From DATKDF01 sp963752045 (GTDB taxonomy: Bacteria > Acidobacteriota > Vicinamibacteria > Vicinamibacterales > SCN-69-37): a DNA stretch of 64,000 nt. A program made the position numbers and the translations under genes. The notes beneath the pieces were generated by a model. It worked only from the letters and a program-made list of their open reading frames with translations, did not search any database and was not told where the DNA came from. Location: positions 620,001 through 684,000 of the forward strand of contig CAVVWN010000014.1 in NCBI GenBank assembly GCA_963752045.1, written 5' to 3'. This document shows, piece after piece, positions 10,825-19,880 of this stretch (position 1 is the first letter of the stretch; each line of letters starts with the position of its first letter).

Positions 10825-12081
10825 ATGAAACGGACGGACGTAGTCATCATCGGCGGCGGGCAGGCGGGACTGGCGATGAGCCGGTGCCTCGTCGATCTCA
10901 AGATCGATCACGTCGTGCTCGAGCGGGGCCGGGTCGCCGAACGCTGGCGGTCCGAGCGCTGGGACTCGTTGCGGCTCCTCACGCCCAACTGGCAGAGCCG
11001 CCTGCCGGGTTACCGCTACCAGGGCGCCGATCCGGACGGGTTCATGACGATGCCCGACGTCATCGGCTTCCTCGACGGCTACGCGCAGTCGTTCGCCGCG
11101 CCCGTGGAAACCGGAACCAGCGTGGCGCACGTGTCGGGTGACGCCGACGGCTACACCGTCGTCACGACGCGCGGTGTGTGGGAAGCGCCCAACGTCGTCC
11201 TGGCCACGGGCTTCTCCGACCGGCCGTACGTGCCGCGCCTGGCCTCCCGCCTTTCCGGCGACCTCCACCAAATCACGCCGTCGGCGTATCGGCGGGCCGG
11301 CGACCTGCCCCCGGGAGGCGTACTCGTGGTGGGCGCGTCGGCGTCCGGCGTGCAGCTCGCGGAGGAGATTCACGCGTCAGGGCGGCCGGTGACGCTTGCC
11401 GTGGGCCGTCACACTCGGCTGCCGCGGCGGTATCGCGGACGCGACATCTTCTGGTGGATGGACCGCATGGGCGTGTTCGACGAGACAATCGGCAGTGTGT
11501 TCGACGCCGAAGTGTCGAAACAGCAGCCGTCGCTGCAACTGGTCGGGCGACCCGACCACCGCACCATCGGCTTGCGCGAGCTGGCCGACCAGGGCGTGCG
11601 TCTCACGGGCCGGCTGGTGTCGGCGGATGGTCGGCGCGTGGCGTTCGACGACAGCCTGGTGGCAACCGTCGCGGCAGCCGACGTGAAGCTCGCCAGCCTC
11701 AGGCGGCGCATCGACGACTTCATCCGGGCGTCAGGCGCAGGCCAGCTGGCCGGCGAACCGGACGTCTTCGAGCCCAGCTGGCCGCTGGCCGTCGATGTGC
11801 CGGCCTCGTCGATGGACCTCGGCGCCGAGGGGATTGCCACTGTGATGTGGGCCACCGGCTTCACCCGGTCGTATCCCTGGCTCAAGGTGCCTGTGCTCGA
11901 CGCGCGCGGCGACATCGCGCACGCCGGCGGCGTGACGGCGTCGGATGGACTCTACGCCCTCGGGCTGCACTTCCAGCGCCGACGCAAGTCGGCGTTCATC
12001 GACGGCGTCGGGGATGACGCGAGGTACCTGGCTGGGCTCGTCGCCCAGCGGCTCAGATGTCGCAGGACGGCGGCAGCGTAG
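10825..12081 (+). CDS. FAD/NAD(P)-dependent oxidoreductase (flavin monooxygenase-like)
   Basis: A 418-residue two-dinucleotide-binding flavoprotein. The N-terminal FAD site is VVIIGGGQAGLAMS (residues 6-19) and a second Rossmann site GGVLVVGASASGVQLAEE lies near residue 165. The sequence SERWDSLRLLTPNW resembles class B flavin monooxygenases and related single-component oxygenases such as the CzcO group. The ATG at 10825 gives the canonical N-terminal strand. It is followed after 47 bases by a second flavin enzyme, so the genes may be co-transcribed. Substrate is unknown. Confidence 0.85.
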   Translation: MKRTDVVIIGGGQAGLAMSRCLVDLKIDHVVLERGRVAERWRSERWDSLRLLTPNWQSRLPGYRYQGADPDGFMTMPDVIGFLDGYAQSFAAPVETGTSVAHVSGDADGYTVVTTRGVWEAPNVVLATGFSDRPYVPRLASRLSGDLHQITPSAYRRAGDLPPGGVLVVGASASGVQLAEEIHASGRPVTLAVGRHTRLPRRYRGRDIFWWMDRMGVFDETIGSVFDAEVSKQQPSLQLVGRPDHRTIGLRELADQGVRLTGRLVSADGRRVAFDDSLVATVAAADVKLASLRRRIDDFIRASGAGQLAGEPDVFEPSWPLAVDVPASSMDLGAEGIATVMWATGFTRSYPWLKVPVLDARGDIAHAGGVTASDGLYALGLHFQRRRKSAFIDGVGDDARYLAGLVAQRLRCRRTAAA

Positions 12082-12101
12082 GCTGTCAATACCACTGGAG
12101 G

Positions 12102-12119
12102 CCGGGTCGTGAGACCCGG
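12102..12119. repeat. Small REP-like palindrome
   Basis: CCGGGTC and GACCCGG form a perfect seven-base stem around the loop GTGA in the gap between the two flavin enzyme genes, just ahead of the second start. It resembles the other short GC palindromes between genes in this window. Confidence 0.5.
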
Positions 12120-12128
12120 TAAGCGATA

Positions 12129-13325
12129 ATGCACGACGCCATCGACATCAAACCCTGTTACGACGCCATCGTGATTGGCGCGCGCGCGGCCGGGGCTTCC
12201 ACGGCGATGCTGCTCTCGCGCCGGGGCCTCCGCGTGCTGCTCGTGGACCGCGCCAAGCGGGGCAGTGACACGCTCTCGACCCACGCATTGCTGCGCGGCG
12301 GCGTGCTGCAGCTCAGCCGGTGGGGACTGCTCGATGCGGTGCGCCAGGCCGGCACGCCGGCCGTGCGCACGGTGTCGTTCCACTACGGCGACGACGTCGT
12401 GCCGGTGCCGATCAAGCCGCGCGACGGCGTCGATGCGATGTACGCGCCGCGTCGCACGGTGCTCGACGCGATCCTCGCGGACGCGGCCGAGGCGGCCGGT
12501 GCCGATGTGGCGTTCGGGCCGCGAATGCTCGACGTGATTCGGAGCCGGACCGGCCGCATTTCCGGCGTCGTGCTCGAGGACCGCCACGGCCGCGTCATGC
12601 TCACGCGCGCAGGCATCGTCATCGGCGCCGACGGTCTCAACTCGTCGGTGGCGCGACTGGTGTCGGCCGAGACCTATCGCATGGGTCATCACGCAGCGGC
12701 GACGGTGTACGGCTACTGGGAGGATCTGGACGTCGAACCGAACCAGTACCACTGGCACTTCGGCCCCGGGGTGGCGGCCGGCGTGATTCCCACCAATGAC
12801 GGCGCCTGGTGCGTGTTCGCCAGCATGCCGGCGGAACGGTTCGAAATGGAGACTCGGCGCGACATCGCCTCCGGCTACCTGCAGGTGATTCGCGAGAACT
12901 CAGTCCAACTGGCGTCCGCACTCGACAAGGCGAGGCCCGTCAGCGTGCTGCGCGGCTTCAAGGGCGAGGTCGGCCGGTATCGTCAGAGCTGGGGCCCCGG
13001 CTGGGCGCTCGTGGGCGACGCCGGCTACTTCAAGGACCCGATCACGGCGCACGGCATCACCGACGCGCTCCGCGACGCAGAGCTGCTGTCTGCGGCGGTG
13101 ACAAACGGGTCAGACGACGCGCTCTCCGACTACCAGGTCACCCGCGACGCGCTCTCGCGCCAGGTCTTCGAAGTGTCGGACGAGATCGCCGGCTATCGGT
13201 GGACGCTCGACACGATTCGCGAGCTCCACAACAACCTCAACCGTGGCATGAAAGCCGAGGTCGAACACCTGCTCGGCCTCGACAGTGGTGTCGCCCTCGC
13301 GGCGCCCCGAAGGGAGTCTGCATGA
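12129..13325 (+). CDS. FAD-dependent oxidoreductase, geranylgeranyl-reductase-like
   Basis: A 398-residue flavoprotein of the PHBH/geranylgeranyl reductase superfamily. The FAD-binding motif is AIVIGARAAGASTAML (residues 14-29), the RG.L..L segment LRGGVLQLSRWGLLD lies near residue 57, and the second FAD motif is ALVGDAGYFKDPITAHGI near residue 295. The family includes halogenases and lipid-modifying reductases; the exact reaction is not visible. Its TGA overlaps the ATG of the MaoC-like gene by four bases, so the two are one operon and may act on related acyl or lipid substrates. Confidence 0.85.
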   Translation: MHDAIDIKPCYDAIVIGARAAGASTAMLLSRRGLRVLLVDRAKRGSDTLSTHALLRGGVLQLSRWGLLDAVRQAGTPAVRTVSFHYGDDVVPVPIKPRDGVDAMYAPRRTVLDAILADAAEAAGADVAFGPRMLDVIRSRTGRISGVVLEDRHGRVMLTRAGIVIGADGLNSSVARLVSAETYRMGHHAAATVYGYWEDLDVEPNQYHWHFGPGVAAGVIPTNDGAWCVFASMPAERFEMETRRDIASGYLQVIRENSVQLASALDKARPVSVLRGFKGEVGRYRQSWGPGWALVGDAGYFKDPITAHGITDALRDAELLSAAVTNGSDDALSDYQVTRDALSRQVFEVSDEIAGYRWTLDTIRELHNNLNRGMKAEVEHLLGLDSGVALAAPRRESA

Positions 13326-13762
13326 CGACGGCACAGCCAGGCGCGACCGGCACGAAGATCGCAGTGGGCCAGTCGGCACGCCGCTCCCTCACCCTCACGT
13401 CAGAGCACGTGCGCCTCTACACGGAAATCACGGGCGACCGGAATCCGCTGCACTACGACGAGGCGTTCACGGCCGGCACGCGGTTCGGCAGGCTGCTCGT
13501 GCAGGGCGGGCTCACGACTGGCCTCCTGCACGCGCTCGTGGCCATGGACCTGCCCGGGCCGGGGTCGGTCTTCATGAGCCAGAACTGGAAGTTCACCGGG
13601 CCCGTGTACATCGGCGACACGATCACCGCCGAGGTCACGGTGCTCAAGGTGCACGAGACGAAGCCCGTCACGAACCTCGGTGTCACGATCACCCGGCAGA
13701 CGGGCGAGACCGTGCTCGAGGGCGAGGCCTGGTGCTATACGGCGCGGCCGGGCAACCCATGA
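13322..13762 (+). CDS. MaoC-like hot-dog hydratase
   Basis: A 146-residue single hot-dog domain protein of the MaoC / R-specific enoyl-CoA hydratase type. The hydratase signature is present as YTEITGDRNPLHYDEAFT (residues 39-56), with the catalytic Asp and His in GDRNPLHYD, followed by FGRLLVQGGLTTGLL. It is translated from an ATG overlapping the preceding stop codon. Together with the flavin enzyme upstream, a role in fatty acid or lipid modification is plausible. Its 3' end overlaps the convergent tag gene by 74 bases. Confidence 0.9.
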   Translation: MTTAQPGATGTKIAVGQSARRSLTLTSEHVRLYTEITGDRNPLHYDEAFTAGTRFGRLLVQGGLTTGLLHALVAMDLPGPGSVFMSQNWKFTGPVYIGDTITAEVTVLKVHETKPVTNLGVTITRQTGETVLEGEAWCYTARPGNP

Positions 13763-14291
13763 CGTGATCGTCGACCATGCCGACGGCCTGCATGAAGGCG
13801 TAGCAGATCGTCGAGCCGACGAACCGGAATCCCCGGCGCTTCAGGTCACGGCTCATCGCGTCCGACTCGGGCGTGCGCGTCGGCACGTCCTTCATCGAAC
13901 GCGGCCGGTTGACGCGCGGCCTCCCGCCCACGAACTGCCAGATGTACGCATCGAACGAGCCGAACTCAGCGCGGACCGCCAGAAAGGCCCTGGCGTTCGA
14001 GATCGTCGACGTGATCTTGAGCCGGTTTCGGACGATGCCGGCGTCGTTCATGAGCGACCGGACCTTGCGGGCGTCGTAGCGCGCGATCTTCCGGGCGTCG
14101 AAACGATCGAAGGCCTTCCTGTAGGCGGGCCGTTTGCGGAGGATCGTGATCCAGCTCAAGCCCGCCTGCGCGCCCTCGAGGATGAGCATCTCGAAGAGCC
14201 GGCGGTCGTCATGGACCGGCCGGCCCCACTCTTCGTCGTGATAGCGAACGTAGAGCGGATCCAACCCTGGCCACGGGCATCGTCCGGACAT
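13689..14291 (-). CDS. tag: DNA-3-methyladenine glycosylase I
   Basis: Excises 3-methyladenine from alkylated DNA as the first step of base excision repair. All hallmarks are visible: zinc ligands Cys5 (RCPWPG), His18 (RYHDEEWG) and the C-terminal pair in DDHVMGC, and the catalytic region LILEGAQAGLSW with Glu39. The family normally ends soon after the HxxGC motif; this protein has about 20 further Pro/Arg/Ser-rich residues because its stop codon lies inside the convergent MaoC-like gene. The start codon directly abuts the second copy of the dispersed intergenic element, so any promoter must lie within or beyond that element. Confidence 0.95.
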   Translation of the reverse strand: MSGRCPWPGLDPLYVRYHDEEWGRPVHDDRRLFEMLILEGAQAGLSWITILRKRPAYRKAFDRFDARKIARYDARKVRSLMNDAGIVRNRLKITSTISNARAFLAVRAEFGSFDAYIWQFVGGRPRVNRPRSMKDVPTRTPESDAMSRDLKRRGFRFVGSTICYAFMQAVGMVDDHVMGCPAAPYSTRPRPRARSRPSAG

Positions 14292-14297
14292 GATTCA

Positions 14298-14577
14298 GAT
14301 TCCAGTTGAGCACGTCGCGTGCCGCGACGCCCGCACCCGACGAACATGCCTGTGGCAGTACCGGACGGCAAGGCCGGGGGACCATGGAGACGTGGAGCCC
14401 GTGGAGGTGCGCCTCCGCCGCGTGTGGTCCACCGGTCGCCGTGGCCCCGACGCTCGCGGCCGGAGGCCGCGCGAGCACCGCTCGCGGCCACGGCGACCAA
14501 GCGCTGCTGCGGCTTGTGGTCGCCGGAGGCTCTCCATGCACTCCACGTTCTCAACGGTGGCCTTTTCGTAGCAGATT
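14298..14577. repeat. Dispersed intergenic element, short copy
   Basis: This about 280-base sequence is a second copy of the element at 7165-7529, lacking about 85 internal bases. The ten bases CAGATTCCAG occur at both of its ends (14297-14306 and 14572-14581), consistent with a target duplication or with terminal repeats. It separates the M28 peptidase 3' end from the start codon of tag. No gene is seen in it. Confidence 0.7.
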
Positions 14578-14583
14578 CCAGAT

Positions 14584-16258
14584 TCACCGACCCAGCGCGT
14601 TCTCTCGTATCGCTCTGAACTCGCTGCCGGGTTTCCACTGCGGATACGTGTCGGCGTTGGCGACGCGGACGCCCACGGCCAGAAGCAACTTGGCGTCGGC
14701 GGCGAGGCCTGACAGAATCCCAGTCGTCCTTCACCTCGTCGGAGGGCGCGTGGTAGTCGTGGGTCGTGTAGTAGTCGCGCTTCTCCTGGCCGTAGCCTTC
14801 CGGCTTCCCGACGAACTCCAGGCCGTCGTCCTTGTTGAGCGCCGGCACGCCGACCTTGGCGAAGTTGAAGTGGTCCGAGCGATAGTAGAAGCCCTTCTCC
14901 GGTTCGGCATCCGGCACGAGCACGCGCCCTGCTTCGGCAGCAGCCGCGGCAAGGTAATCGTCGAGGTCCGACATGCCGAGGCCGATGACGACCATGTCTT
15001 TCGTCTCTCCCCACATGTTCATGCCGTCGAGGTTGATGTTCGCCAGCGTCTTCTCGAGCGGGTAGAGCGGGAACTGCGCGTAGTACTGCGAGCCGAGCAG
15101 GCCCTGCTCCTCGGCGGTCACGGCCAGGAACACCATCGTCCGCTTCGGTCGCTCGGGCAGCCTCGTCACGGCCCGGGCCATTTCGATGAGCGTGGCCGTG
15201 CCGCTCGCATTGTCCATCGCACCGTTGTAGATCGTGTCGCCGTCGACGGCCGCGCCCACGCCCAGGTGATCCCAATGCGCGCCGTAGACGACGTACTCGT
15301 CCTTGAGAACCGGGTCGGTGCCCGTGATCTTCGCGATGACGTTCTGCGAATCGACCGTGCGCATCGCCTGGCCGATCGTGATTGAGGCGGTGGCGCCGAG
15401 CGCCACGGGCTGGAACTCACGCGTGGCGGCCTGCGCCTTGAGGGCTTCGAAGTCCTGGCCGGCCATCTTCAGCAGTTCCGTGGCCGCGCCGAGCGATATC
15501 CAGCCCTCGATGGCGGCCCGGCCCATGTTCTTGTCGGGTGTCACCAGGTCGAAGCGCTCACGGCCCATGCCCTGGACCACGGAGAACGGGTAGCCGGCCG
15601 GGCCTTCCTCGTGAATCACCAGCACGCCGGCGGCCCCGAGTTCGGCCGCCTTCTCGTACTTGTACGTCCAGCGGCCGTAGTAGGTCATCGCCTTGCCGCC
15701 GAAGACATCGGGGTCGATGCCGTCTGGCGCGCCGGCGCTGGCCACGGGCGGATCGTTGACGAGCACGAGCAGCGTCTTGCCCGCGACGTCCATGCCCTTC
15801 AGGTCGTCCCACTGGTACTCGGGCGCCTGGACGCCATAGCCGACGAACACGAGTTCCGAATTCTCGATGGCTGCCGTGTCGGCGACGTGCTTGCTGAAGA
15901 CGACGACATCGGTGCCCACGTTGAAGTCGTGCGACTGTCCGCCGTGTCGCACGACGAACGGCGTCCGGGCCGATGGCGTGAGGCCCACGAGCGGCACCTT
16001 CTGCACCCAGGTGCCGTCGGGATTGCCAGGCTCCGCGCCGATGGCGGTGAACTGATCGATGAGGTACTGCACCGTCAGATCCTCACCAGGAGTGCCGGGG
16101 CCGCGGCCCTCATACTCGTCGGAGGCGAGCGTCTTGATGTGCCCGAGCACCGCCGCCGTGTCGATGTCGGGCAGCTCGGCGACAGGAATCTGCGCCGCGG
16201 GTCCGCGCGAGCAGGCGGCGGCAAGGAACAGAACGGGAAGGAGTGCGCGTCGAGTCAT
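14584..16258 (-). CDS. M28-family aminopeptidase lipoprotein, frameshifted near its C-terminus
   Basis: Exported zinc peptidase with a lipobox signal (LFLAAACSRG), a PA domain inserted near residues 130-260, and an M28 catalytic domain. Metal-site segments are GAHWDHLG, YNGAMDNASG, TAEEQGLLGS, NLDGMNMWG and THDYHAPSDE. After DDWD (about 14718) the frame shifts: one extra T follows the GAT codon. Removing it restores LSGLAADAKLLLAVG and a family-like tail ending in ALGR at the stop codon 14584-14586. Without correction the frame reads through the dispersed repeat into tag, to 14156. All zinc ligands precede the shift. The ATG lies six bases after TATAAT. Natural mutation or an assembly error are both possible. 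Confidence 0.8.
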
Positions 16259-16376
16259 CCCGTGATTATAGGCGGCGCCGACGCGAATCGACCTTCAGCG
16301 CGCGGGAGCGTGGCTGGGGCGGCCGTCGCCGTAGGCATTCGTCGGCACCCCGTCGAATTCGCCGTATGATCCGCGC

Positions 16377-17471
16377 ATGGTGGGACGCATCCGGGGCCTT
16401 CTCGTCATCGTGGCCATCTGGGCGGCCGGGTGGCAGGCCGGCTTCCAGAACACCTTCTCGATCGACCAGATGCGCGGCAAGCAGGCGGTCGTCGAAACCG
16501 ACATGGGGACGTTCGTGCTGGAACTGCTGCCCGACGTCGCGCCCAACCACGTCGGGCACTTCATGAAGCTCGCGACCGAAGGGGCCTACGACGGGACGAC
16601 CTTTCATCGGGTGATCAAGTACGGCCTGATCCAGGGGGGCGATCCGCTGTCGAAGGACCCGGCGAAGGCCGCCCTGTACGGCACGGGCGGCCTGAAGGTG
16701 CTGGCGCCGGAGTTCAGCACGGAGTCGTTCACGGCCGGCGCGGTCGGTGGCGTGCTCGTGCCGGGTGATCCGGCGAGCGCGGGCGCGCAGTTCTTCATCT
16801 GCGCCACCGACCAGGCCGCGCTCGACGGGCAGTACACGCTGTTCGCCCGTGTCGTCGAGGGCCTCGAAGTCGTGCAGGCGATCTCGGCGGTCGATGCCGA
16901 CGCGAACAACACGCCAACGTCACGCGTCACGATCCGGTCGGTCACGATTCGCGAGACGCCACCAGTGCCGTTCGTCAACGACACGCCGGCCGAGCTTTCT
17001 GCCCACATGGTCGTCGTCGAGACGACGATGGGCGCCTTCGAGCTCGAGATGCGGGCCGACGTCGCGCCCGAGACGGTGCGCCAGTTCCTGCGGCTCACCA
17101 GCGCCGGTGTGTACGACGGCGTGGCCGTGCACCGCGTGGCCCCGGGATTCGTCATCCAGACCGGCGCGCTCGCCTTTCGCGCAAAGCCCCTGACCGTGAC
17201 GCAACAGGCCCTCGTCACGAACCTCACGCCGGAGTTCAGCGACACGCCGAACGCACCCGGCGTCGTGTCGATGGCCCGCGGCGAGGATCCGGGGAGCGGC
17301 TCGACATCGTTCTTCATCTGCATCGGCGAGTGTCGCGCGCTCGACGGCCAGTACACCGTGTTCGCGCGCGTGGCGTCCGGGATGGACGTCGTGCTGCGGA
17401 TGGCCGGTGTGGAGCTGGACGGTGAATCACCGCGCACCCCGATCGTCATGACGAAAGTCTCAGTTCGCTGA
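16377..17471 (+). CDS. Tandem cyclophilin-type peptidyl-prolyl isomerase
   Basis: A 364-residue exported protein containing two complete cyclophilin domains in a row. An N-terminal hydrophobic segment (residues 5-22) acts as signal or anchor. Domain 1 (about 38-190) has TFHRVIKYGLIQGGDP and a GAQFFICA strand; domain 2 (about 213-364) has AVHRVAPGFVIQTG and GSTSFFICIGECRALDG. The catalytic Arg of FHRV or VHRV is kept in both. It should catalyse proline isomerisation of periplasmic proteins. The ATG follows TATGAT by six bases and the gene is divergent from the M28 peptidase gene. Confidence 0.92.
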   Translation: MVGRIRGLLVIVAIWAAGWQAGFQNTFSIDQMRGKQAVVETDMGTFVLELLPDVAPNHVGHFMKLATEGAYDGTTFHRVIKYGLIQGGDPLSKDPAKAALYGTGGLKVLAPEFSTESFTAGAVGGVLVPGDPASAGAQFFICATDQAALDGQYTLFARVVEGLEVVQAISAVDADANNTPTSRVTIRSVTIRETPPVPFVNDTPAELSAHMVVVETTMGAFELEMRADVAPETVRQFLRLTSAGVYDGVAVHRVAPGFVIQTGALAFRAKPLTVTQQALVTNLTPEFSDTPNAPGVVSMARGEDPGSGSTSFFICIGECRALDGQYTVFARVASGMDVVLRMAGVELDGESPRTPIVMTKVSVR

Positions 17472-17494
17472 CGAGGGGTGCGACGGCCCGGCGC

Positions 17495-18553
17495 TCAGCG
17501 GTCGAACGGCAGCTTCTCGTCGTCGTCCTGTCCGAGGAAGTTCGACACGCCGGCACCGAGCAGGCGGACGGGGCGCTCGCCGGCTTCGGTCTTGCCGACG
17601 AGCGCGAGCGCCCGGCGGGCGATGTCGTCGGCGTCCTGTGTGGCCGCGCGCGTGTCGCTGCGCGTGATGGTCGTGAAGTCGTCGTAGCGCACCTTGATCG
17701 TGACCGTGCGCGCCCACACGCCGCGGCCGGCGAGCCAGGCCGCGTTCGCCCTCGCCATCGTCTCGATCTCGTGACGGATTTGCGCGGCGTCGGTCAGGTC
17801 CTCCGCGTAGGTGCGTTCCGACGATGACGACTTGGCCGCGCGGTCGGGGGTGACCTTCCGGTCGTCCTGTCCGTGGGCGAGCCTGACGAGCCAGTCGGCC
17901 ATGCTGCCGACAGCCGCGCGAAGGACCGCCGGGTCAGCCGTGCGCACGTCCACGAGGCGCGTGATGCCGCGCTCGTGGAGGCGGCTCGCCGTGACCGGAC
18001 CCACGCCCCAGAGCGCGTCGACCGGCAACTGCTGCAGGAACGCCTCCACGCGTTCGGGTGCGATGACCGTCAGGCCGTCGGGCTTGCGCCACGCCGACGC
18101 GATCTTCGCGAGGAACTTGTTCGGCGCGACGCCGGCCGACGCGGTCAGTCCCGTTTCGTCGTGGATGAGGGCCTTGATGCGCCTGGCCACGTTCACGCCG
18201 AGCGGCTCCTGCCAGCCGTTCTCGGTGACGTCCAGATACGCCTCGTCGAGCGACAGCGGTTCGACAAGCGGCGTCACGGACCGGAAGATGGCGAAGACCT
18301 GCTGCGACACCTGACGGTACTTCCGGAAGTCAGGAGGCACGACGACAAGCGCGGGGCAGAGCCGCTGGGCGCGGGCCATCGGGATGGCCGACCGGACGCC
18401 GAACGTCCGGGCCTCGTAGCTCGCGGCCGCAACCACGCCGCGCGACGAGGCCGGGCCGCCGACGGCGACCGGCCGACCACGGAGCTCCGGCCGGTCGCGC
18501 TGTTCGACGGACGCGTAGAAGGCGTCCATGTCTACGTGAATGATCCGGCGCAT
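17495..18553 (-). CDS. dinB: DNA polymerase IV (Y-family)
   Basis: Error-prone translesion polymerase of 352 residues. Catalytic acidic residues are visible in HVDMDAFYASVE (Asp8, Asp10) and SLDEAYLD (Asp103, Glu104), with YEARTFGVRSAIPM of the fingers and a helix-hairpin-helix segment LWGVGPVTASRLHERGI near residue 180. The C-terminus QDDDEKLPFDR lacks an obvious clamp-binding QLxLF motif but ends in an LPF-like sequence. An in-frame start at 18670 would add residues encoded by the adjacent repeat, so the ATG at 18553, giving MRRIIHVDMD, is preferred. Confidence 0.95.
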   Translation of the reverse strand: MRRIIHVDMDAFYASVEQRDRPELRGRPVAVGGPASSRGVVAAASYEARTFGVRSAIPMARAQRLCPALVVVPPDFRKYRQVSQQVFAIFRSVTPLVEPLSLDEAYLDVTENGWQEPLGVNVARRIKALIHDETGLTASAGVAPNKFLAKIASAWRKPDGLTVIAPERVEAFLQQLPVDALWGVGPVTASRLHERGITRLVDVRTADPAVLRAAVGSMADWLVRLAHGQDDRKVTPDRAAKSSSSERTYAEDLTDAAQIRHEIETMARANAAWLAGRGVWARTVTIKVRYDDFTTITRSDTRAATQDADDIARRALALVGKTEAGERPVRLLGAGVSNFLGQDDDEKLPFDR

Positions 18554-18555
18554 CA

Positions 18556-18756
18556 CCGTCGAGACAGTGGAGACCCTGGAGTGTAGATCAACCGTGGAGG
18601 GCGTGGAGGTATTGGTCGGATCGACCGTGGAGACATGGAGGGATTGGGGCACGCGGGATGGACGAACCATGTGCCGCTTTGTCCGGCGTCTCGACGCCCT
18701 CCAGGTCCTCCATGGTTCATGACCTCCATTGACTCAATGTTCTCCACGGTGCGATG
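18556..18756. repeat. GTGGAG/CTCCAC two-armed intergenic repeat
   Basis: The gap between the divergent dinB and propeller genes has a left arm of repeated GTGGAG motifs (18566-18635) and a right arm of CTCCA motifs (18698-18749) around a unique core. The same architecture, with related motifs, occurs at 7248-7510, 14380-14560 and, in tandem form, at 32441-32640. The arms could pair as an imperfect hairpin. No gene is seen. Confidence 0.6.
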
Positions 18757-18769
18757 TATCATTGGCGGC

Positions 18770-19831
18770 ATGAATCGCGCCGCCTTTCTCGCCGCTCTCA
18801 CCGCCGTTTCCCTCATGACCGCGTGTTCGTCGCCGGGACCGGAACCCGAGCCCGGGACACCGCCGCTTGCGCTGCCGGAAGAGGGGCACATCTCCAACGT
18901 GCGGCAGCTCACCTTCGGCGGTCAGAACGCCGAGGCCTACTTCTCGTTCGACGGGCAATGGCTGAGTTTTCAGAGCACGGGGGAGCACGCCTGCGATCAG
19001 ATCTTCCGCATGCGGATTGACGGATCCGAGCGCGAGCTTGTGAGCACGGGCAAGGGCCGCACGACCTGCGCCCATTACACGACCGACGGCCAGTCGATCG
19101 TCTACGCGTCGACGCACCTCGGCGGCGACGCGTGTCCGCCCGAGCCGGACTTTGCGGCGCTGCGGGCCTACGTGTGGCCGGTCTACGACAGCTACGACAT
19201 CTTCAAGGTGAATCTGGACGGCTCGGGTCTCGTGCGCCTCACCGATACGCCGGGCTACGACGCAGAAGCCACCGTCGGGCCGGACGGCACGATCGTGTTC
19301 ACGAGCGTGCGCGACGGCGACATGGACATCTACGCGATGGACAACGACGGCTCGAACGTCCGCCGCCTGACCAACCTCGCAGGACCCGACGGCGGCCCGT
19401 TCTTCTCGGCCGACGGATCGAAGATCGTGTTCCGCGGTCGCCATCCGGGCGCCGGCGACGAGCTCGACAAGTACAAGGACTTCCTGGCCAAGGCGCTGTG
19501 GGAGCCGACCTCGCTCGAGCTCTTCGTCATGGACAGCGACGGCGGCAACCTCAGGCAGGTGACGAACCTCAACGGCGCGAGCTTCGCCCCGTTCTTCACG
19601 CCGGACGCCTCGCGCATCATCTTCTCGACCAACCATCACGATCCGTCCGGCCGCGAGTTCGACCTGTTCATGATCAATACGGACGGCACCGGGCTCGAGC
19701 AGATTACGTTCAGCAAGGAGTTCGACGGGTTCCCGATGTTTTCGCCCGACGGTACCAAGCTCGTGTTTGCGTCGAACCGCAACGCGGCGGTGCCGGGCGA
19801 GACGAACCTGTTCATCGCGGACTGGAAATAG
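18770..19831 (+). CDS. PD40/TolB-like beta-propeller lipoprotein
   Basis: A 353-residue lipoprotein with the lipobox SLMTACSS and a set of PD40 (TolB-type) propeller blades. Repeats show the typical pattern, for example AYFSFDGQWLSFQS, ATVGPDGTIVFTSVRDG, PFFSADGSKIVFRG, PFFTPDASRIIFSTN and PMFSPDGTKLVFASN. Such proteins are periplasmic scaffolds or binding proteins; no catalytic motif is visible. The chosen ATG lies seven bases after TATCAT; an upstream in-frame start at 18635 would translate the repeat. The small DUF4870 gene follows after 49 bases. Confidence 0.88.
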   Translation: MNRAAFLAALTAVSLMTACSSPGPEPEPGTPPLALPEEGHISNVRQLTFGGQNAEAYFSFDGQWLSFQSTGEHACDQIFRMRIDGSERELVSTGKGRTTCAHYTTDGQSIVYASTHLGGDACPPEPDFAALRAYVWPVYDSYDIFKVNLDGSGLVRLTDTPGYDAEATVGPDGTIVFTSVRDGDMDIYAMDNDGSNVRRLTNLAGPDGGPFFSADGSKIVFRGRHPGAGDELDKYKDFLAKALWEPTSLELFVMDSDGGNLRQVTNLNGASFAPFFTPDASRIIFSTNHHDPSGREFDLFMINTDGTGLEQITFSKEFDGFPMFSPDGTKLVFASNRNAAVPGETNLFIADWK

Positions 19832-19880
19832 CACGGGCGCGCACTGAACTTCTGTCCGCCTCTGAACGTCGGAGGAGGTT

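Noticed and set aside
14156..14583. C-terminal extension of the M28 peptidase to 700 residues
   Set aside because: This stretch crosses the dispersed repeat and tag out of frame; the natural family-like tail is restored by removing one base near 14718.
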